A stretch of DNA of 64,000 nucleotides. Origin: Pseudoalteromonas sp. GCY. GTDB lineage: Bacteria > Pseudomonadota > Gammaproteobacteria > Enterobacterales > Alteromonadaceae. How positions within the stretch are numbered: the first letter of the stretch is position 1; every line of letters begins with the position of its first letter. Position numbers and translations under genes: made by a program. The stretch covers positions 236,501-300,500 of the forward strand of contig NZ_CP068023.1 of assembly GCF_016695175.1 (NCBI RefSeq). The letters are read 5' to 3'. Of the stretch, positions 8,704-17,825 are shown in pieces. A model generated the notes under the pieces. The model was given only the letters and a program-made list of their open reading frames with translations, did no database searches and was not told the DNA's origin.

Positions 8704-8723
8704 CTTGGCAGTTTCTGTAAAGG

Positions 8724-8754
8724 AAAAGGTGAGATAGCTATCTCACCTTTTTTT
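8724..8754. terminator. Bidirectional terminator between fkpA and rsd
   Basis: AAAAGGTGAGATA and TATCTCACCTTTT form a perfect 13-bp stem with a two-base centre, followed by T residues on the plus strand and, by symmetry, on the minus strand. It separates the convergent fkpA and rsd genes. Confidence 0.85.
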
Positions 8755-8779
8755 ATACTTTGGTGCCCGCAAATTTAGA

Positions 8780-9250
8780 CTATTCAGTGTGATTAGAATA
8801 AAGGTTATCGATAAGTTCATCTTCCAATTGGAAGCGCAACTCAAGCGTTTCACCTAACACAGACAAGTCGTTATCGAAGTCTGCTAATTCTTGTGTTTCT
8901 TGATTTACTTCAGCGTATTTGTCGTTGAAATCAAGTGCGGTATCAGTCGTATCTGTGATCCGAGGGTACAGTGACTGAGCCAATTTTGCGCTTTCAGGGC
9001 CTTTTTCTTGGCAGGCCTCAACAATGTTGTCATAAATTTCAAAATGACCAGCTGAAAGGTAGTCCATCAAAATCTGGCAGAATGACTGAATGTCAACTTG
9101 CTCAGGAAGTGCTTTACCATTTCGAGTTGGTGAGCATCCTGCAACTTTATAATATAAAACCAATAGTTCCTGACGCTCTGCTAACCATGCATCAATAACA
9201 CTATGGCTACCTCCCCATTTCTGTTGGGCTTGTTCTAACTGCGAAAGCAT
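8780..9250 (-). CDS. rsd: Rsd/AlgQ-type anti-sigma-70 regulator
   Basis: This 156-aa protein has the Rsd/AlgQ signature: a helical start, AWLAERQELLVLYYKVAG, then SFCQILMDYLSAGHFEIYDNI. Rsd binds region 4 of the housekeeping sigma factor and favours alternative sigma factors as growth slows. It also stimulates SpoT hydrolase in Escherichia coli. The gene is divergent from hemE, close to the rsd-nudC-hemE arrangement of enterics, with nudC missing between them. The C-terminal half is more divergent and acidic. A hairpin with a T tract lies 140 bp upstream on the same strand, so its leader may be attenuated. Confidence 0.87.
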   Translation of the reverse strand: MLSQLEQAQQKWGGSHSVIDAWLAERQELLVLYYKVAGCSPTRNGKALPEQVDIQSFCQILMDYLSAGHFEIYDNIVEACQEKGPESAKLAQSLYPRITDTTDTALDFNDKYAEVNQETQELADFDNDLSVLGETLELRFQLEDELIDNLYSNHTE

Positions 9251-9715
9251 AGTGATTCTCCTTAAGCGGGTTACCTACCCCTATGGAAAGGGAAAGCGCG
9301 CAAAAGGTCAACTAATTTTTTCTGTAAAAGCGTAAAAAGATCAAAAGATTATTGGTTTGATTATCGGGAATGTTAACAAATTCAGGGGGATAAAAATAAA
9401 AAACCACCGAGAGAAACTCAAGGTGGTTCAAAATAGCAGTTTAGCTTGTTGCGTAATGTTGTTATTTTTCTAATTGAAGGTGTTTTGTTGTTATTTTTCT
9501 AACGCGGTAATTTTATACCAACCTTTTAATCGTGTTGCAAACAGTTTAATCGCTTGTTTCGGTAATTTTTACACAAGCTTATGAATTTGTTCCTAATAAA
9601 GTGAGGTTTAATCTAGATCATAACGAGGCGCTGGCAAGGATAGTTTAGATAGTGCCCATGTGCACTTAGTGATACAATCCGCACAATTGAATTTAAGTAT
9701 TGGAATAGAGACGCT
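9251..9715. other. Intergenic region between divergent rsd and hemE
   Basis: No coding region is supported in these 465 bp. They hold a minus-strand terminator (9391-9428), a 17-bp direct repeat TGTTGTTATTTTTCTAA at 9457-9473 and 9486-9502, and the promoters of both genes, which I cannot place confidently. The sequence is AT-rich. The hemE start is preceded by only a weak ribosome binding site (GAGAC). Confidence 0.6.
9391..9428 (-). terminator. Minus-strand hairpin plus T tract upstream of rsd
   Basis: AACCACC (9402-9408) pairs with GGTGGTT (9422-9428), with GAG/CTC inside. On the minus strand the stem is followed by TTTTTTATTTTTA. Because rsd lies downstream on this strand, the hairpin may be a leader attenuator of rsd or the end of a separate short RNA starting near 9500-9650. 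Confidence 0.6.
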
Positions 9716-10780
9716 ATGAGCGAATTAAAAAACGATCGTTATTTACGAGCGCTATTAAAACAACCAGTTGACGTCACACCAGTATGGATGATGCGCCAAG
9801 CTGGTCGTTATCTACCAGAGTATCGTGCCACCAGAGCACAAGCTGGTGACTTTATGAGCCTTTGTAAAAATGCAGAGCTGGCATGTGAAGTGACATTACA
9901 GCCGCTTCGTCGTTATCCACTAGATGCGGCGATTCTGTTTAGCGATATTTTGACTATTCCAGATGCAATGGGACTTGGACTTTACTTTGAAACCGGTGAA
10001 GGTCCAAAGTTTGAGCGTCCTATCCAATCGTTAGACGATGTTAAAAAGCTACCTAAATTAGATCCAACCGATGAGCTTGGTTATGTAATGAATGCGGTGA
10101 GCACAATTCGTCGTGAGCTTAAAGGTGATGTACCACTTATTGGTTTCTCTGGCTCACCATGGACGCTAGCGACTTACATGATTGAAGGCGGTAGCAGCAA
10201 AACATTCGGTAAGATTAAAAAGATGGCGTTTGCGGAGCCGCAGACACTGCACCTACTGCTAGATAAAGTGGCTGATTCGGTTATCGATTACCTAAATGCG
10301 CAAGTAAAAGCTGGTGCTCAATCGCTAATGATCTTCGACTCTTGGGGTGGGGTGTTAAGCCCACGTGATTACAAAGAGTTTTCACTACAATATATGCACA
10401 AAATTGTAGACGGTCTTATTCGTGAAAACGATGGTCGTAAAGTACCCGTGACATTATTCACGAAGAACGGCGGTCAATGGATTGAAGCAATTGCGGCTAC
10501 TGGGTGTGATGCAGTTGGCCTTGATTGGACGATTGACATCGCCGATGCTAAACGTCGTGTAGGCGATAAAGTCGCACTACAAGGTAATATGGATCCTTCA
10601 ATGCTACACGGTACCCATGAGCGTATTCGTGAAGAAGTACAGCATATCTTAGCTGGCTTTGGCGAAGGTAATGGTCATGTCTTTAACTTAGGCCATGGCA
10701 TTACACCAGATGTTGACCCTGAAAATGCAGGTGTTTTCATCAATGCGGTTCACGAATTTAGCCGTCAATATCACAAGTAA
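9716..10780 (+). CDS. hemE: Uroporphyrinogen decarboxylase
   Basis: HemE (354 aa) removes four carboxyl groups from uroporphyrinogen III to give coproporphyrinogen III in haem synthesis; it is a cytoplasmic homodimer. The family motifs are clear: the N-terminal [28 protein letters not shown] (with the catalytic aspartate), [26 protein letters not shown], and [16 protein letters not shown] at the end. The length is exactly typical. It stands alone, divergent from rsd, and ends at a strong terminator. Confidence 0.98.
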   Translation: MSELKNDRYLRALLKQPVDVTPVWMMRQAGRYLPEYRATRAQAGDFMSLCKNAELACEVTLQPLRRYPLDAAILFSDILTIPDAMGLGLYFETGEGPKFERPIQSLDDVKKLPKLDPTDELGYVMNAVSTIRRELKGDVPLIGFSGSPWTLATYMIEGGSSKTFGKIKKMAFAEPQTLHLLLDKVADSVIDYLNAQVKAGAQSLMIFDSWGGVLSPRDYKEFSLQYMHKIVDGLIRENDGRKVPVTLFTKNGGQWIEAIAATGCDAVGLDWTIDIADAKRRVGDKVALQGNMDPSMLHGTHERIREEVQHILAGFGEGNGHVFNLGHGITPDVDPENAGVFINAVHEFSRQYHK

Positions 10781-10811
10781 CTTAAGTTTGAACTTAAACT
10801 TAAAATAGAGA

Positions 10812-10840
10812 AGAGCGCTTATTGAAGCGCTCTTTTTGTT
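10812..10840. terminator. Terminator between hemE and the M1 aminopeptidase gene
   Basis: AGAGCGCTT and AAGCGCTCT form a 9-bp stem with an ATTG loop, followed by TTTTGTTTTT on the plus strand. The two flanking genes converge on it. Confidence 0.88.
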
Positions 10841-10851
10841 TTTGAAATGTA

Positions 10852-12699
10852 TTATTCAAATAAGGCGTCGATGGTGCCTTGAGCAAGCGGGTGGTATCCC
10901 GGACGTGCTTGTTGGTAAACACGGTAAGCCCAGTCACGTTTGCCATTCTTAATGAGTGACTTGTATAAATTCACAATAAGCTTGCGACGACCAATACTTA
11001 CCAGATGCTTTTCAAGGTCTGGGTAAATTGCCTGATAGCCGTTACCCACAGCTAGCATATACCAAGCAAATGCACGTTCTGCGTTGGTCGATTGCGTCAG
11101 CTTAAAAGCTTTGTCCAATGCTTCCATACGCTCAATGGCGAGATCTCTTGGTAAGTTATTAATAAAGTGTAGCCATTCATGTACCGTCCAAGCGTCGGTC
11201 GGTAAGTCTGCAAGTGTTTTTTCATCTTTTAGCCAAGCTTGAGTTAGCGCATCCACTTTTTCAAAAGCATCAGAAGTTGGGTTCGGTGCGTCGCTTGGCA
11301 AACCTGGCTCATAAATCCATTCTTTGGCTTTTTCTAAGCTCACGATACCAGGATATTGCTGTAGCAAGTTTTTGTCTAAGTACGCGACAAATTCATCGGT
11401 AGTCAGAGATTTAAAAGAGAACGTTTTAAAGTAGGTTTTAACAAACTTGTCGAACTTGTCACGACCAAACTTTTCTTCTAGATAAATAAGGAATAATTGA
11501 CCTTTAGTGTAAGGTACAGAGCTAAACGCATCGTCAGGATCGCGGCCATTAAGCTCTAAATTCATGCGCGTATCAGGAGCGGCGATAGTGTTAAGTTGTG
11601 CACGTAGGCCAGCAGCGTCAAGCGCTTGCTCCATCACCGCGCGGTCACGACCAAACACTTCTTCCATAATACGGTTTTCAACGTAAGAGGTGAAACCCTC
11701 ATTTAGCCATAGGTCTTCCCATGTCGCGTTGGTCACTAAGTTTCCAGACCAAGAGTGCGCTAACTCATGGGCGATAAGGTTTACTAAACTTTTGTCACCG
11801 GCAACTACGGTTGGCGTGATAAATGACAGGCGTGGATTTTCCATACCACCAAACGGGAAGCTAGGCGGCAACATGAGCAGATCGTATCTACCCCAAGCGT
11901 ATTCACCATACATGGCATTGGTTTTGTCGATCATCGCTTGTGTATCGTTAAACTCTGCAACAGAGGCATCGAGGATTTGCGGTTCTGCAAAAATCGCAGT
12001 TTGGTGCGACATCTCTTTATATTCAAGATTACCTGCACCAATTGCAATTAGGTATGGTGGGATAGCTTGTGGCATATCAAACCAATAATCGCCATCTTTG
12101 ATCAATGCGCCGGTATTGTCCGCACTCATTACCGCACGCACATCTTTAGGTGTATGTACGCGAGCAGAGTAAGTCACACGCATTGCTGGCGTATCCTGCA
12201 CAGGGATCCAACTACGAGCATGAATAGCTTGAGACTGGCTATACATAAATGGGTGAGATTTACTTGCGGTTTGCTGCGGTGTTAACCACTGTAGACCTGA
12301 TGCTACTGGCAAGCTGTTGTAATAAATACGTGCTTTTTTTGCTTGCTCTTTAAAGTGAATAGTTAACTTAGCACCTTTCACATCATCGCGCTTGGCAAGA
12401 TCAAACTTGGCGGTATGCCATTTATCATCTTTACCTTGATACATCACTTTGTCGATTTCGAGGTCACGCGTATCTAGCACCAGCGTTCTTGCTTGGCGGT
12501 TCTGCCAATCTAGTGTGTGTTCAACAAAACCTTCTAGTTGCTTATCTTCAAAGTCAACGTCTAGGTCTAAATGCAAGTGTGTGGTAATAACATCGTTAAG
12601 ATTAGCGTAAGTGTGTTGGTCAACGGCTGCGTTTACATCAGCAGTGTGGACAAGGCCAGCCATGGCGAGGCTGAGCGTAAGTGCCGAAAGTTTCATCAT
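10852..12699 (-). CDS. Exported M1-family aminopeptidase (leukotriene A4 hydrolase-like)
   Basis: This 615-aa zinc aminopeptidase has a signal peptide (about residues 1-24, ending HTADVNA). The N-terminal beta domain is followed by the substrate motif FGGMENPRLSF and the zinc site HELAHSWSGN, with the third ligand Glu in WLNEGFTSYVE some 20 residues later. A helical C-terminal domain of the leukotriene A4 hydrolase type follows (YEPGLPSDAPNP and beyond). It resembles cold-adapted aminopeptidases described from marine bacteria. It should release N-terminal residues from peptides in the periplasm. It is divergent from murB and convergent with hemE, so it is monocistronic. Confidence 0.93.
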   Translation of the reverse strand: MMKLSALTLSLAMAGLVHTADVNAAVDQHTYANLNDVITTHLHLDLDVDFEDKQLEGFVEHTLDWQNRQARTLVLDTRDLEIDKVMYQGKDDKWHTAKFDLAKRDDVKGAKLTIHFKEQAKKARIYYNSLPVASGLQWLTPQQTASKSHPFMYSQSQAIHARSWIPVQDTPAMRVTYSARVHTPKDVRAVMSADNTGALIKDGDYWFDMPQAIPPYLIAIGAGNLEYKEMSHQTAIFAEPQILDASVAEFNDTQAMIDKTNAMYGEYAWGRYDLLMLPPSFPFGGMENPRLSFITPTVVAGDKSLVNLIAHELAHSWSGNLVTNATWEDLWLNEGFTSYVENRIMEEVFGRDRAVMEQALDAAGLRAQLNTIAAPDTRMNLELNGRDPDDAFSSVPYTKGQLFLIYLEEKFGRDKFDKFVKTYFKTFSFKSLTTDEFVAYLDKNLLQQYPGIVSLEKAKEWIYEPGLPSDAPNPTSDAFEKVDALTQAWLKDEKTLADLPTDAWTVHEWLHFINNLPRDLAIERMEALDKAFKLTQSTNAERAFAWYMLAVGNGYQAIYPDLEKHLVSIGRRKLIVNLYKSLIKNGKRDWAYRVYQQARPGYHPLAQGTIDALFE

Positions 12700-12879
12700 A
12701 ATGCTGCTCTTATAAAAAGAATATTCCCAATTAGAACGGCTAACATAACTAATTTCTAACCATTTAAACAGTATAAGCCGATGGGTTACATAAAATGGTG
12801 GGCAAGATGACGTTAATGCGTAAGTCAGGGCAATGCGCTACACTAGCGCCAGTTTAGTTAATATTGGCAAGGTGCTGCA

Positions 12880-13899
12880 GTGACTAGTTTGCAGTCTTAT
12901 CACACTTTTTCGCTGCCGTCGTGTTGCGAGTCCCTTATTGTTATCACAGATCCACATGCGCTGGTTGAGCTCGATTTCAGTCGTCCTTTCTTTTTAATTG
13001 GGGAAGGGAGTAATACCATTTTTCTGGAAGACTATGCTGGAACCGTTATTAAGCTTGCGACCTTAGGTGTCGATATTGATCAACAAGGTGATAGTTATGT
13101 CGTTACAGTCGCAGCTGGAGAAAACTGGCACCAGCTCGTTACAAAGCTGCTTGATAACGGAATTGATGGGTTAGAAAACCTCGCATTGATCCCTGGCACC
13201 GTTGGTGCGGCACCGGTACAAAATATCGGCGCCTACGGCGTTGAAGTATCACAATTTATCACTGCCGTTAGAGGATTTGATATCGCCGAGCGGCGCTTCA
13301 CTACATTAACAAATGCAGAGTGTGAATTTGGCTATCGAGATTCAGTCTTTAAACACCGCCTAAAAGATCAGTTAGTGATTACTGAAGTGACATTTACTTT
13401 GCCTAAACGTTGGCAGCCAACGTTAAGTTATGGCCCTCTACAAAGCTTGAGTGATACAGCAACCGCGCAAGAGATTTGTGAAGCGGTGATAGTTACCCGA
13501 AACAGTAAATTGCCCGATCCTGCGACGCTTGCAAATGCTGGGAGCTTTTTTAAAAACCCAGTGGTTGATAGGGCGTTTGCAGCTCAGTTGCAAAGTAAAT
13601 TTCCTGAGGTGCCAGCGTTTGATGTGGACAATGACCATGTAAAACTTGCGGCTGGCTGGTTAATTGACAAAGCGGGTCTAAAAGGCTGCCACCGTGGAGC
13701 CATTCGTGTGTATGAGAAACAAGCGCTGGTACTTGTTCATAGTGGTGGCAGCACTGGTGAAGATTTAAAACAGTTAGTGAGCCATATTCAGCAAACCGTT
13801 TGGCAAAAATTTGCTGTGTTACTTGAGCATGAAGTGCGCCTTATAACAAAGCATGGTGAATGTCAGTTGCAAAGTGTGGAATGCCATGAAAACGCCTGA
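12880..13899 (+). CDS. murB: UDP-N-acetylenolpyruvoylglucosamine reductase
   Basis: MurB (339 aa) reduces UDP-GlcNAc-enolpyruvate to UDP-MurNAc with NADPH and FAD in peptidoglycan synthesis. Visible motifs are the FAD-binding LIGEGSNTIFLEDYAG, LENLALIPGTVGAAPVQNIGAYG, the catalytic region FGYRDSVFK, and NAGSFFKNPVV with the catalytic Ser; the C-terminal domain of the type I enzyme is present (LIDKAGLKG to EHEVRLI). The start is GTG. The 3' end overlaps birA by 14 bp, so the genes form an operon. Confidence 0.97.
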   Translation: MTSLQSYHTFSLPSCCESLIVITDPHALVELDFSRPFFLIGEGSNTIFLEDYAGTVIKLATLGVDIDQQGDSYVVTVAAGENWHQLVTKLLDNGIDGLENLALIPGTVGAAPVQNIGAYGVEVSQFITAVRGFDIAERRFTTLTNAECEFGYRDSVFKHRLKDQLVITEVTFTLPKRWQPTLSYGPLQSLSDTATAQEICEAVIVTRNSKLPDPATLANAGSFFKNPVVDRAFAAQLQSKFPEVPAFDVDNDHVKLAAGWLIDKAGLKGCHRGAIRVYEKQALVLVHSGGSTGEDLKQLVSHIQQTVWQKFAVLLEHEVRLITKHGECQLQSVECHENA

Positions 13900-14878
13900 T
13901 CATAAGAAGCAAACGATTTTAGCGGCCTTGAACAAAGGAGAATTTGTCTCAGGGCAAGAACTGGGAGAGCAATTAGGTATTAGTCGCGCGGCTATTGCAA
14001 AGCATATAGCAGCGTTGCAAGAGATGGGCGTGGATATATTTCGAGTCAATGGCCGCGGCTATAAACTCAATTATAGCTTACCGCTTATTCATCAAAGTAA
14101 GTTGAATACTCTATGGCGACAGCAGTTTCAAAGTGAGTGTCCAATCGAATATCACGCAATTATAGACTCAACGAATAGCGAGCTAATGCGCCGCTTGCAG
14201 GACAAACAGAATATGGGGTCAGGCCATGTCTTGGTGGCTGAAATGCAGCAAGCTGGCAGAGGGCGCAGAGGTCGGGTATGGCAATCGCCCTTTGGCGCTA
14301 ACCTTTATTACAGCTATTACTGGCAGTTTGACGCTGGTATGCAAGCCGCGATGGGCTTATCTATTGCTGTAGGACTTGCGGTATATGATGCGTTAAAGGT
14401 CCTTTATGGTATTTCCGTTGAATTAAAATGGCCAAACGACATTTATCTCAACCAGCAAAAACTGGCGGGGATCTTGGTTGAGCTAGAGGGGCAAGTGGAA
14501 GGGCCTTGCCATCTCGTGATTGGGATCGGGCTAAATATATGCATGCCAGAATCTGCCTCTAAACACATCGACCAAGCTTGGACAGATCTACAAACGCACT
14601 TAGGTCAAATTGATAAAAATCAGTTAGTGGTGCAGCTCACTCACTCTTTGTATGAGCGTCTTGCGCAGTATAAAGAGTCTGGACTGAGCGAAATGGTGAC
14701 CGAGTGGAATAGTCTAAATGCCTTTAAAGGTGATGCAGTGACCTTGAGTACAGGGCAAAGAGAATGGCGTGGGATCTGTGAAGGCATCGATATGCAAGGC
14801 GGCTTATTACTTAGGCAAGATGGTGAGCTTAAAGCTTTTTATGGCGGTGAAATTTCGTTAAGAAAGGTGATATCGTGA
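13886..14878 (+). CDS. birA: Bifunctional biotin ligase / biotin operon repressor
   Basis: BirA (330 aa) activates biotin to biotinyl-AMP and transfers it to the acetyl-CoA carboxylase carrier protein; with bound biotinyl-AMP it represses biotin genes. The N-terminal winged helix is present (FVSGQELGEQLGISRAAIAKHIAAL). The ligase domain shows DSTNSELMRR, the GRGRRGRVWQSP biotinoyl-AMP loop, LKWPNDIYL, KLAGILVE, and a small C-terminal SH3-like domain. I chose the internal ATG at 13886 rather than the upstream one in the same frame because the family begins shortly before the winged helix. It overlaps murB and, by GTGA, coaX. Confidence 0.96.
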   Translation: MKTPDHKKQTILAALNKGEFVSGQELGEQLGISRAAIAKHIAALQEMGVDIFRVNGRGYKLNYSLPLIHQSKLNTLWRQQFQSECPIEYHAIIDSTNSELMRRLQDKQNMGSGHVLVAEMQQAGRGRRGRVWQSPFGANLYYSYYWQFDAGMQAAMGLSIAVGLAVYDALKVLYGISVELKWPNDIYLNQQKLAGILVELEGQVEGPCHLVIGIGLNICMPESASKHIDQAWTDLQTHLGQIDKNQLVVQLTHSLYERLAQYKESGLSEMVTEWNSLNAFKGDAVTLSTGQREWRGICEGIDMQGGLLLRQDGELKAFYGGEISLRKVIS

Positions 14879-15567
14879 AACTGCTAATTGACGTAGGTAA
14901 TACCGCAGTTAAATATGCACTTGAGCATGAAGGCCGTATTAGTCCTGTAAAAGAAAGTGATATTGAATGGCAAAAGCTAACCGCAATTGTCTGCTCTCAG
15001 GTTGGTAAGGGAACAAGATTACAGTGGGTGGAAAGTCGCGCCTCTGAGTTTGGTCTTGTGCTAGAGCAAGCACATGTATCGCCAAGGCGAGCTGGGGTAA
15101 CTTGCGCCTATCCTAGTTTTAAAAATTTGGGAATTGATAGGTGGCTCGCTGTACTTGCCGCACATGCTCTATATCCAACACAAGATATTATCGTGATTGA
15201 TTCAGGCACTGCGACCACGGTTGATGTAGTGACTGCACAAGGGATACACATGGGTGGGTGGATTTTGTCAGGTATCGATCTCATGATTTCCAGTATTACC
15301 GCGCGTGCAGAGCGGGTATTTTGTGATGAGAACACTCCGTTTGCCGCGGAATTTGCTAAAAATACACCAGAAGCGGTGAAAAATGGTGCGTTAGCAGCAA
15401 CGCTTGGACTCGTACATAGTGCAAAACAGCAGCTTAATAATGAATCTGCGTTGGTATTGTGCGCAGGTGGATATGGCGAGTTAATAAAAAACCATATCGA
15501 GTCAGCAGTTTTTGATGACCTTTTGGTATTCAAAGGGCTGTCAGTTTGGTGGAAAAACCCACAATAA
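14875..15567 (+). CDS. coaX: Type III pantothenate kinase
   Basis: CoaX (230 aa) phosphorylates pantothenate, the first step of coenzyme A synthesis; the type III enzyme is insensitive to CoA feedback. Motifs include LLIDVGNTAVKYAL (phosphate-binding), GIDRWLAVLAAH, VIDSGTATTVDVV and GGWILSGIDLM. The start is GTG, overlapping the birA stop in GTGA, so translation is coupled. It is the last gene of murB-birA-coaX and ends about 70 bp before the tRNA promoter. Confidence 0.96.
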   Translation: MKLLIDVGNTAVKYALEHEGRISPVKESDIEWQKLTAIVCSQVGKGTRLQWVESRASEFGLVLEQAHVSPRRAGVTCAYPSFKNLGIDRWLAVLAAHALYPTQDIIVIDSGTATTVDVVTAQGIHMGGWILSGIDLMISSITARAERVFCDENTPFAAEFAKNTPEAVKNGALAATLGLVHSAKQQLNNESALVLCAGGYGELIKNHIESAVFDDLLVFKGLSVWWKNPQ

Positions 15568-15641
15568 CTGTAAAAATGTCATGGGATTGGCTTAAAACTG
15601 AGCGTTTGAACAATAAATTTAAATTTTTTTGCATATTCCTG

Positions 15642-15670
15642 TTGCATCAAGTCAATGGTTGCTCTAATAT
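15642..15670 (+). promoter_or_regulatory. Promoter of the tRNA-tuf operon
   Basis: TTGCAT (15642-15647), a 17-bp spacer and TAATAT (15665-15670) are followed by a GC-rich discriminator CTCGCCCCG. That combination is typical of stringently controlled stable-RNA promoters. The first tRNA starts 21 bp after the -10 element. Confidence 0.7.
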
Positions 15671-15691
15671 CTCGCCCCGTACTAAAGCAGT

Positions 15692-15767
<76 letters not shown>

Positions 15768-15815
15768 TCTTTTTACCCTATCTTGTATAGGATGCTTTAG
15801 GAAAGAATTTTACGT

Positions 15816-15900
15816 GGAGGGGTTCCCGAGCGGCCAAAGGGATCAGACTGTAAATCTGACGGCTCAGCCTTCGCTGGTTCGAATCCAGCTCCCTCCACCA
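15816..15900 (+). tRNA. tRNA-Tyr (GTA)
   Basis: An 85-nt class II tRNA starting GGAGGGG and ending CCCTCCACCA, with a long variable arm. The anticodon loop CTGTAAA gives GTA for tyrosine. CCA is encoded. Confidence 0.97.
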
Positions 15901-15944
15901 CTTTATTCTTGACGGTTAGAGGTAGTTAAGAACAGGTTCCTAAA

Positions 15945-16019
<75 letters not shown>

Positions 16020-16032
16020 GTTCGTCTGGCGT

Positions 16033-16108
16033 GCTGATATAGCTCAGTTGGTAGAGCGCACCCTTGGTAAGGGTGAGGTCGGCAGTTCAAATCTGCCTAT
16101 CAGCACCA
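16033..16108 (+). tRNA. tRNA-Thr (GGT)
   Basis: A 76-nt tRNA with acceptor stem GCTGATA/TATCAGC and encoded ACCA end. The anticodon stem encloses TTGGTAA, giving GGT for threonine. It is 13 bp after tRNA-Gly and 137 bp before tuf. Confidence 0.97.
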
Positions 16109-16180
16109 GTCTCCGAAGAATCTTCTCAAATACTTCCTTTGAATTGTCGAAAAAATATTTATAATAGACTGAATAATTCT

Positions 16181-16207
16181 AATCCACACTCGTCGTGGAT
16201 TATTTTT
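16181..16207 (+). promoter_or_regulatory. Hairpin plus T tract in the tuf leader
   Basis: AATCCAC and GTGGATT form a 7-bp stem with a 7-base loop, followed by ATTTTTA, 40 bp before the tuf start codon. Just upstream, TATAAT at 16160-16165 could be a -10 element of a tuf-specific promoter with a poor -35. The hairpin may be an attenuator, a processing site or a partial terminator between the tRNAs and tuf. Confidence 0.45.
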
Positions 16208-16245
16208 ATATGTAATCTAGATACACAAAACTTATAGGTTTCGTC

Positions 16246-17430
16246 ATGGCAAAAGAAAAGTTTGAACGCGTAAAACCGCACGTAAACGTTGGTACTATCG
16301 GCCACGTTGACCACGGTAAAACAACTCTAACTGCAGCAATCACTAACGTACTTGCAAAAGTATACGGTGGTACAGCAAAAGACTTCGCATCAATCGATAA
16401 CGCTCCAGAAGAGCGTGAGCGTGGTATCACAATCTCAACTTCACACGTTGAGTATGACACACCAACTCGTCACTATGCACACGTAGACTGTCCAGGACAC
16501 GCTGACTATGTTAAAAACATGATCACAGGTGCTGCACAGATGGATGGCGCGATCCTAGTAGTTGCTGCTACTGACGGTCCTATGCCTCAAACACGTGAGC
16601 ACATCCTACTTTCTCGTCAGGTTGGTGTACCTTACATCATCGTATTCATGAACAAATGTGACATGGTTGACGACGAAGAGCTACTAGAGCTAGTAGAGAT
16701 GGAAGTTCGTGAACTACTTTCTGAGTACGACTTCCCAGGTGATGACCTACCACTAATCCAAGGTTCAGCGCTTAAAGCACTAGAAGGCGAAGAGCAGTGG
16801 GAAGCGAAGATCATTGAGCTTGCAGAAGCACTAGATACTTACATCCCAGAGCCAGAGCGTGACATCGATAAGCCATTCATCATGCCTATCGAAGACGTAT
16901 TCTCAATCCAAGGTCGTGGTACAGTAGTAACAGGCCGTGTAGAAGCTGGTATCATCAACGTGAACGACGAAGTAGAAATCGTAGGTATTAAAGAAACTAC
17001 GAAGACAACTTGTACGGGTGTTGAGATGTTCCGTAAGCTACTAGACGAAGGTCGTGCGGGTGAGAACATCGGTGCACTACTACGTGGTACTAAGCGTGAT
17101 GAAGTTGAGCGTGGTCAAGTACTATGTAAGCCTGGTTCAATCAAGCCACACACAAAATTCACTTCAGAAGTATACGTACTTTCGAAAGATGAAGGTGGTC
17201 GTCACACTCCTTTCTTCAAAGGTTACCGTCCACAATTCTACTTCCGTACAACAGACGTAACTGGTGACATCCAGCTACCAGACGGCGTAGAAATGGTAAT
17301 GCCTGGCGACAACATCAAGATGACTGTTGAGCTAATCGTACCAATCGCGATGGACGAAGGTCTACGTTTCGCTATCCGTGAAGGTGGCCGTACAGTAGGT
17401 GCTGGTGTTGTAGCAACAATCGAAGAGTAA
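16246..17430 (+). CDS. tuf: Elongation factor Tu
   Basis: EF-Tu (394 aa) carries aminoacyl-tRNA to the ribosome with GTP. The G motifs are present: GHVDHGKTT (G1), RGITI (G2), DCPGHADY (G3), NKCD (G4) and GSALKA (G5), followed by beta-barrel domains 2 and 3. Codon choice is strongly biased, as expected for a highly expressed gene. The position after the Thr-Tyr-Gly-Thr tRNAs is that of tufB in Escherichia coli; the str operon that usually carries a second copy is not in this window. A terminator follows. Confidence 0.99.
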   Translation: MAKEKFERVKPHVNVGTIGHVDHGKTTLTAAITNVLAKVYGGTAKDFASIDNAPEERERGITISTSHVEYDTPTRHYAHVDCPGHADYVKNMITGAAQMDGAILVVAATDGPMPQTREHILLSRQVGVPYIIVFMNKCDMVDDEELLELVEMEVRELLSEYDFPGDDLPLIQGSALKALEGEEQWEAKIIELAEALDTYIPEPERDIDKPFIMPIEDVFSIQGRGTVVTGRVEAGIINVNDEVEIVGIKETTKTTCTGVEMFRKLLDEGRAGENIGALLRGTKRDEVERGQVLCKPGSIKPHTKFTSEVYVLSKDEGGRHTPFFKGYRPQFYFRTTDVTGDIQLPDGVEMVMPGDNIKMTVELIVPIAMDEGLRFAIREGGRTVGAGVVATIEE

Positions 17431-17458
17431 TCTGTAGATTGTCGTAACACACATAAAA

Positions 17459-17483
17459 AAAGGTCGCTTTGGCGGCCTTTTTT
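17459..17483 (+). terminator. tuf terminator
   Basis: AAAGGTCGC pairs with GCGGCCTTT (one G-U pair) around a TTTG loop, followed by more T residues. It lies 28 bp after the tuf stop. Confidence 0.85.
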
Positions 17484-17535
17484 AATGGCTTGTAGCAGCG
17501 ATTTTATATCGCGACAAATGAAAAGGGTCGTTCTC
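17473..17535. repeat. Tandem repeat unit 1 with REP-like palindrome
   Basis: First of two copies of a roughly 63-bp sequence with a 74-bp period. It begins inside the tuf terminator (CGGCCTTTTTT). The core at 17492-17515, GTAGCAGCGAT-TTTAT-ATCGCGAC, is an imperfect hairpin headed by GTAG. The GTAG/GTGG head is the hallmark of REP sequences mobilised by RAYT (REP-associated tyrosine) transposases. The 395-bp gap to the next gene holds nothing else I can identify. Confidence 0.7.
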
Positions 17536-17546
17536 TGACAGGAGTT

Positions 17547-17609
17547 CGGCCTTTTTTAATGCTTTGTAGCAGCGATTTTATATCGCGACAAAGGAAAAGG
17601 GTCATTCTC
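17547..17609. repeat. Tandem repeat unit 2 with REP-like palindrome
   Basis: Second copy, differing from unit 1 at only a few positions; its GTAG-headed hairpin is at 17566-17589. It carries a duplicated copy of the terminator T tract without its left stem arm, so the duplication started within the terminator. Confidence 0.7.
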
Positions 17610-17825
17610 ATATAAAAGCATCATTTTTGTCGTTGTGATGTTTATAACTAACAACTCGATAATGTTCTTATATTTGCTTTCGACAGCTTAAAATCCATAT
17701 TCTCACCATTTAATCTCCCTATTCTATATGCTGATATCCTGCCACCAGCTACGTAAAAATTTGGTTAATTGCGTAAAGGTGTGCACAATAAGCCCATATA
17801 AAACCTAAAATTAGGGAGTGAAAAG

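Noticed and set aside
14875..15567. coaX as an unknown ASKHA-type gene
   Set aside because: All CoaX motifs are intact and the operon position is the known one, so it is ordinary.
17054..17260. Open frames in other phases inside tuf and the ribosomal genes
   Set aside because: These overlap highly conserved genes and reflect codon bias, not separate genes.
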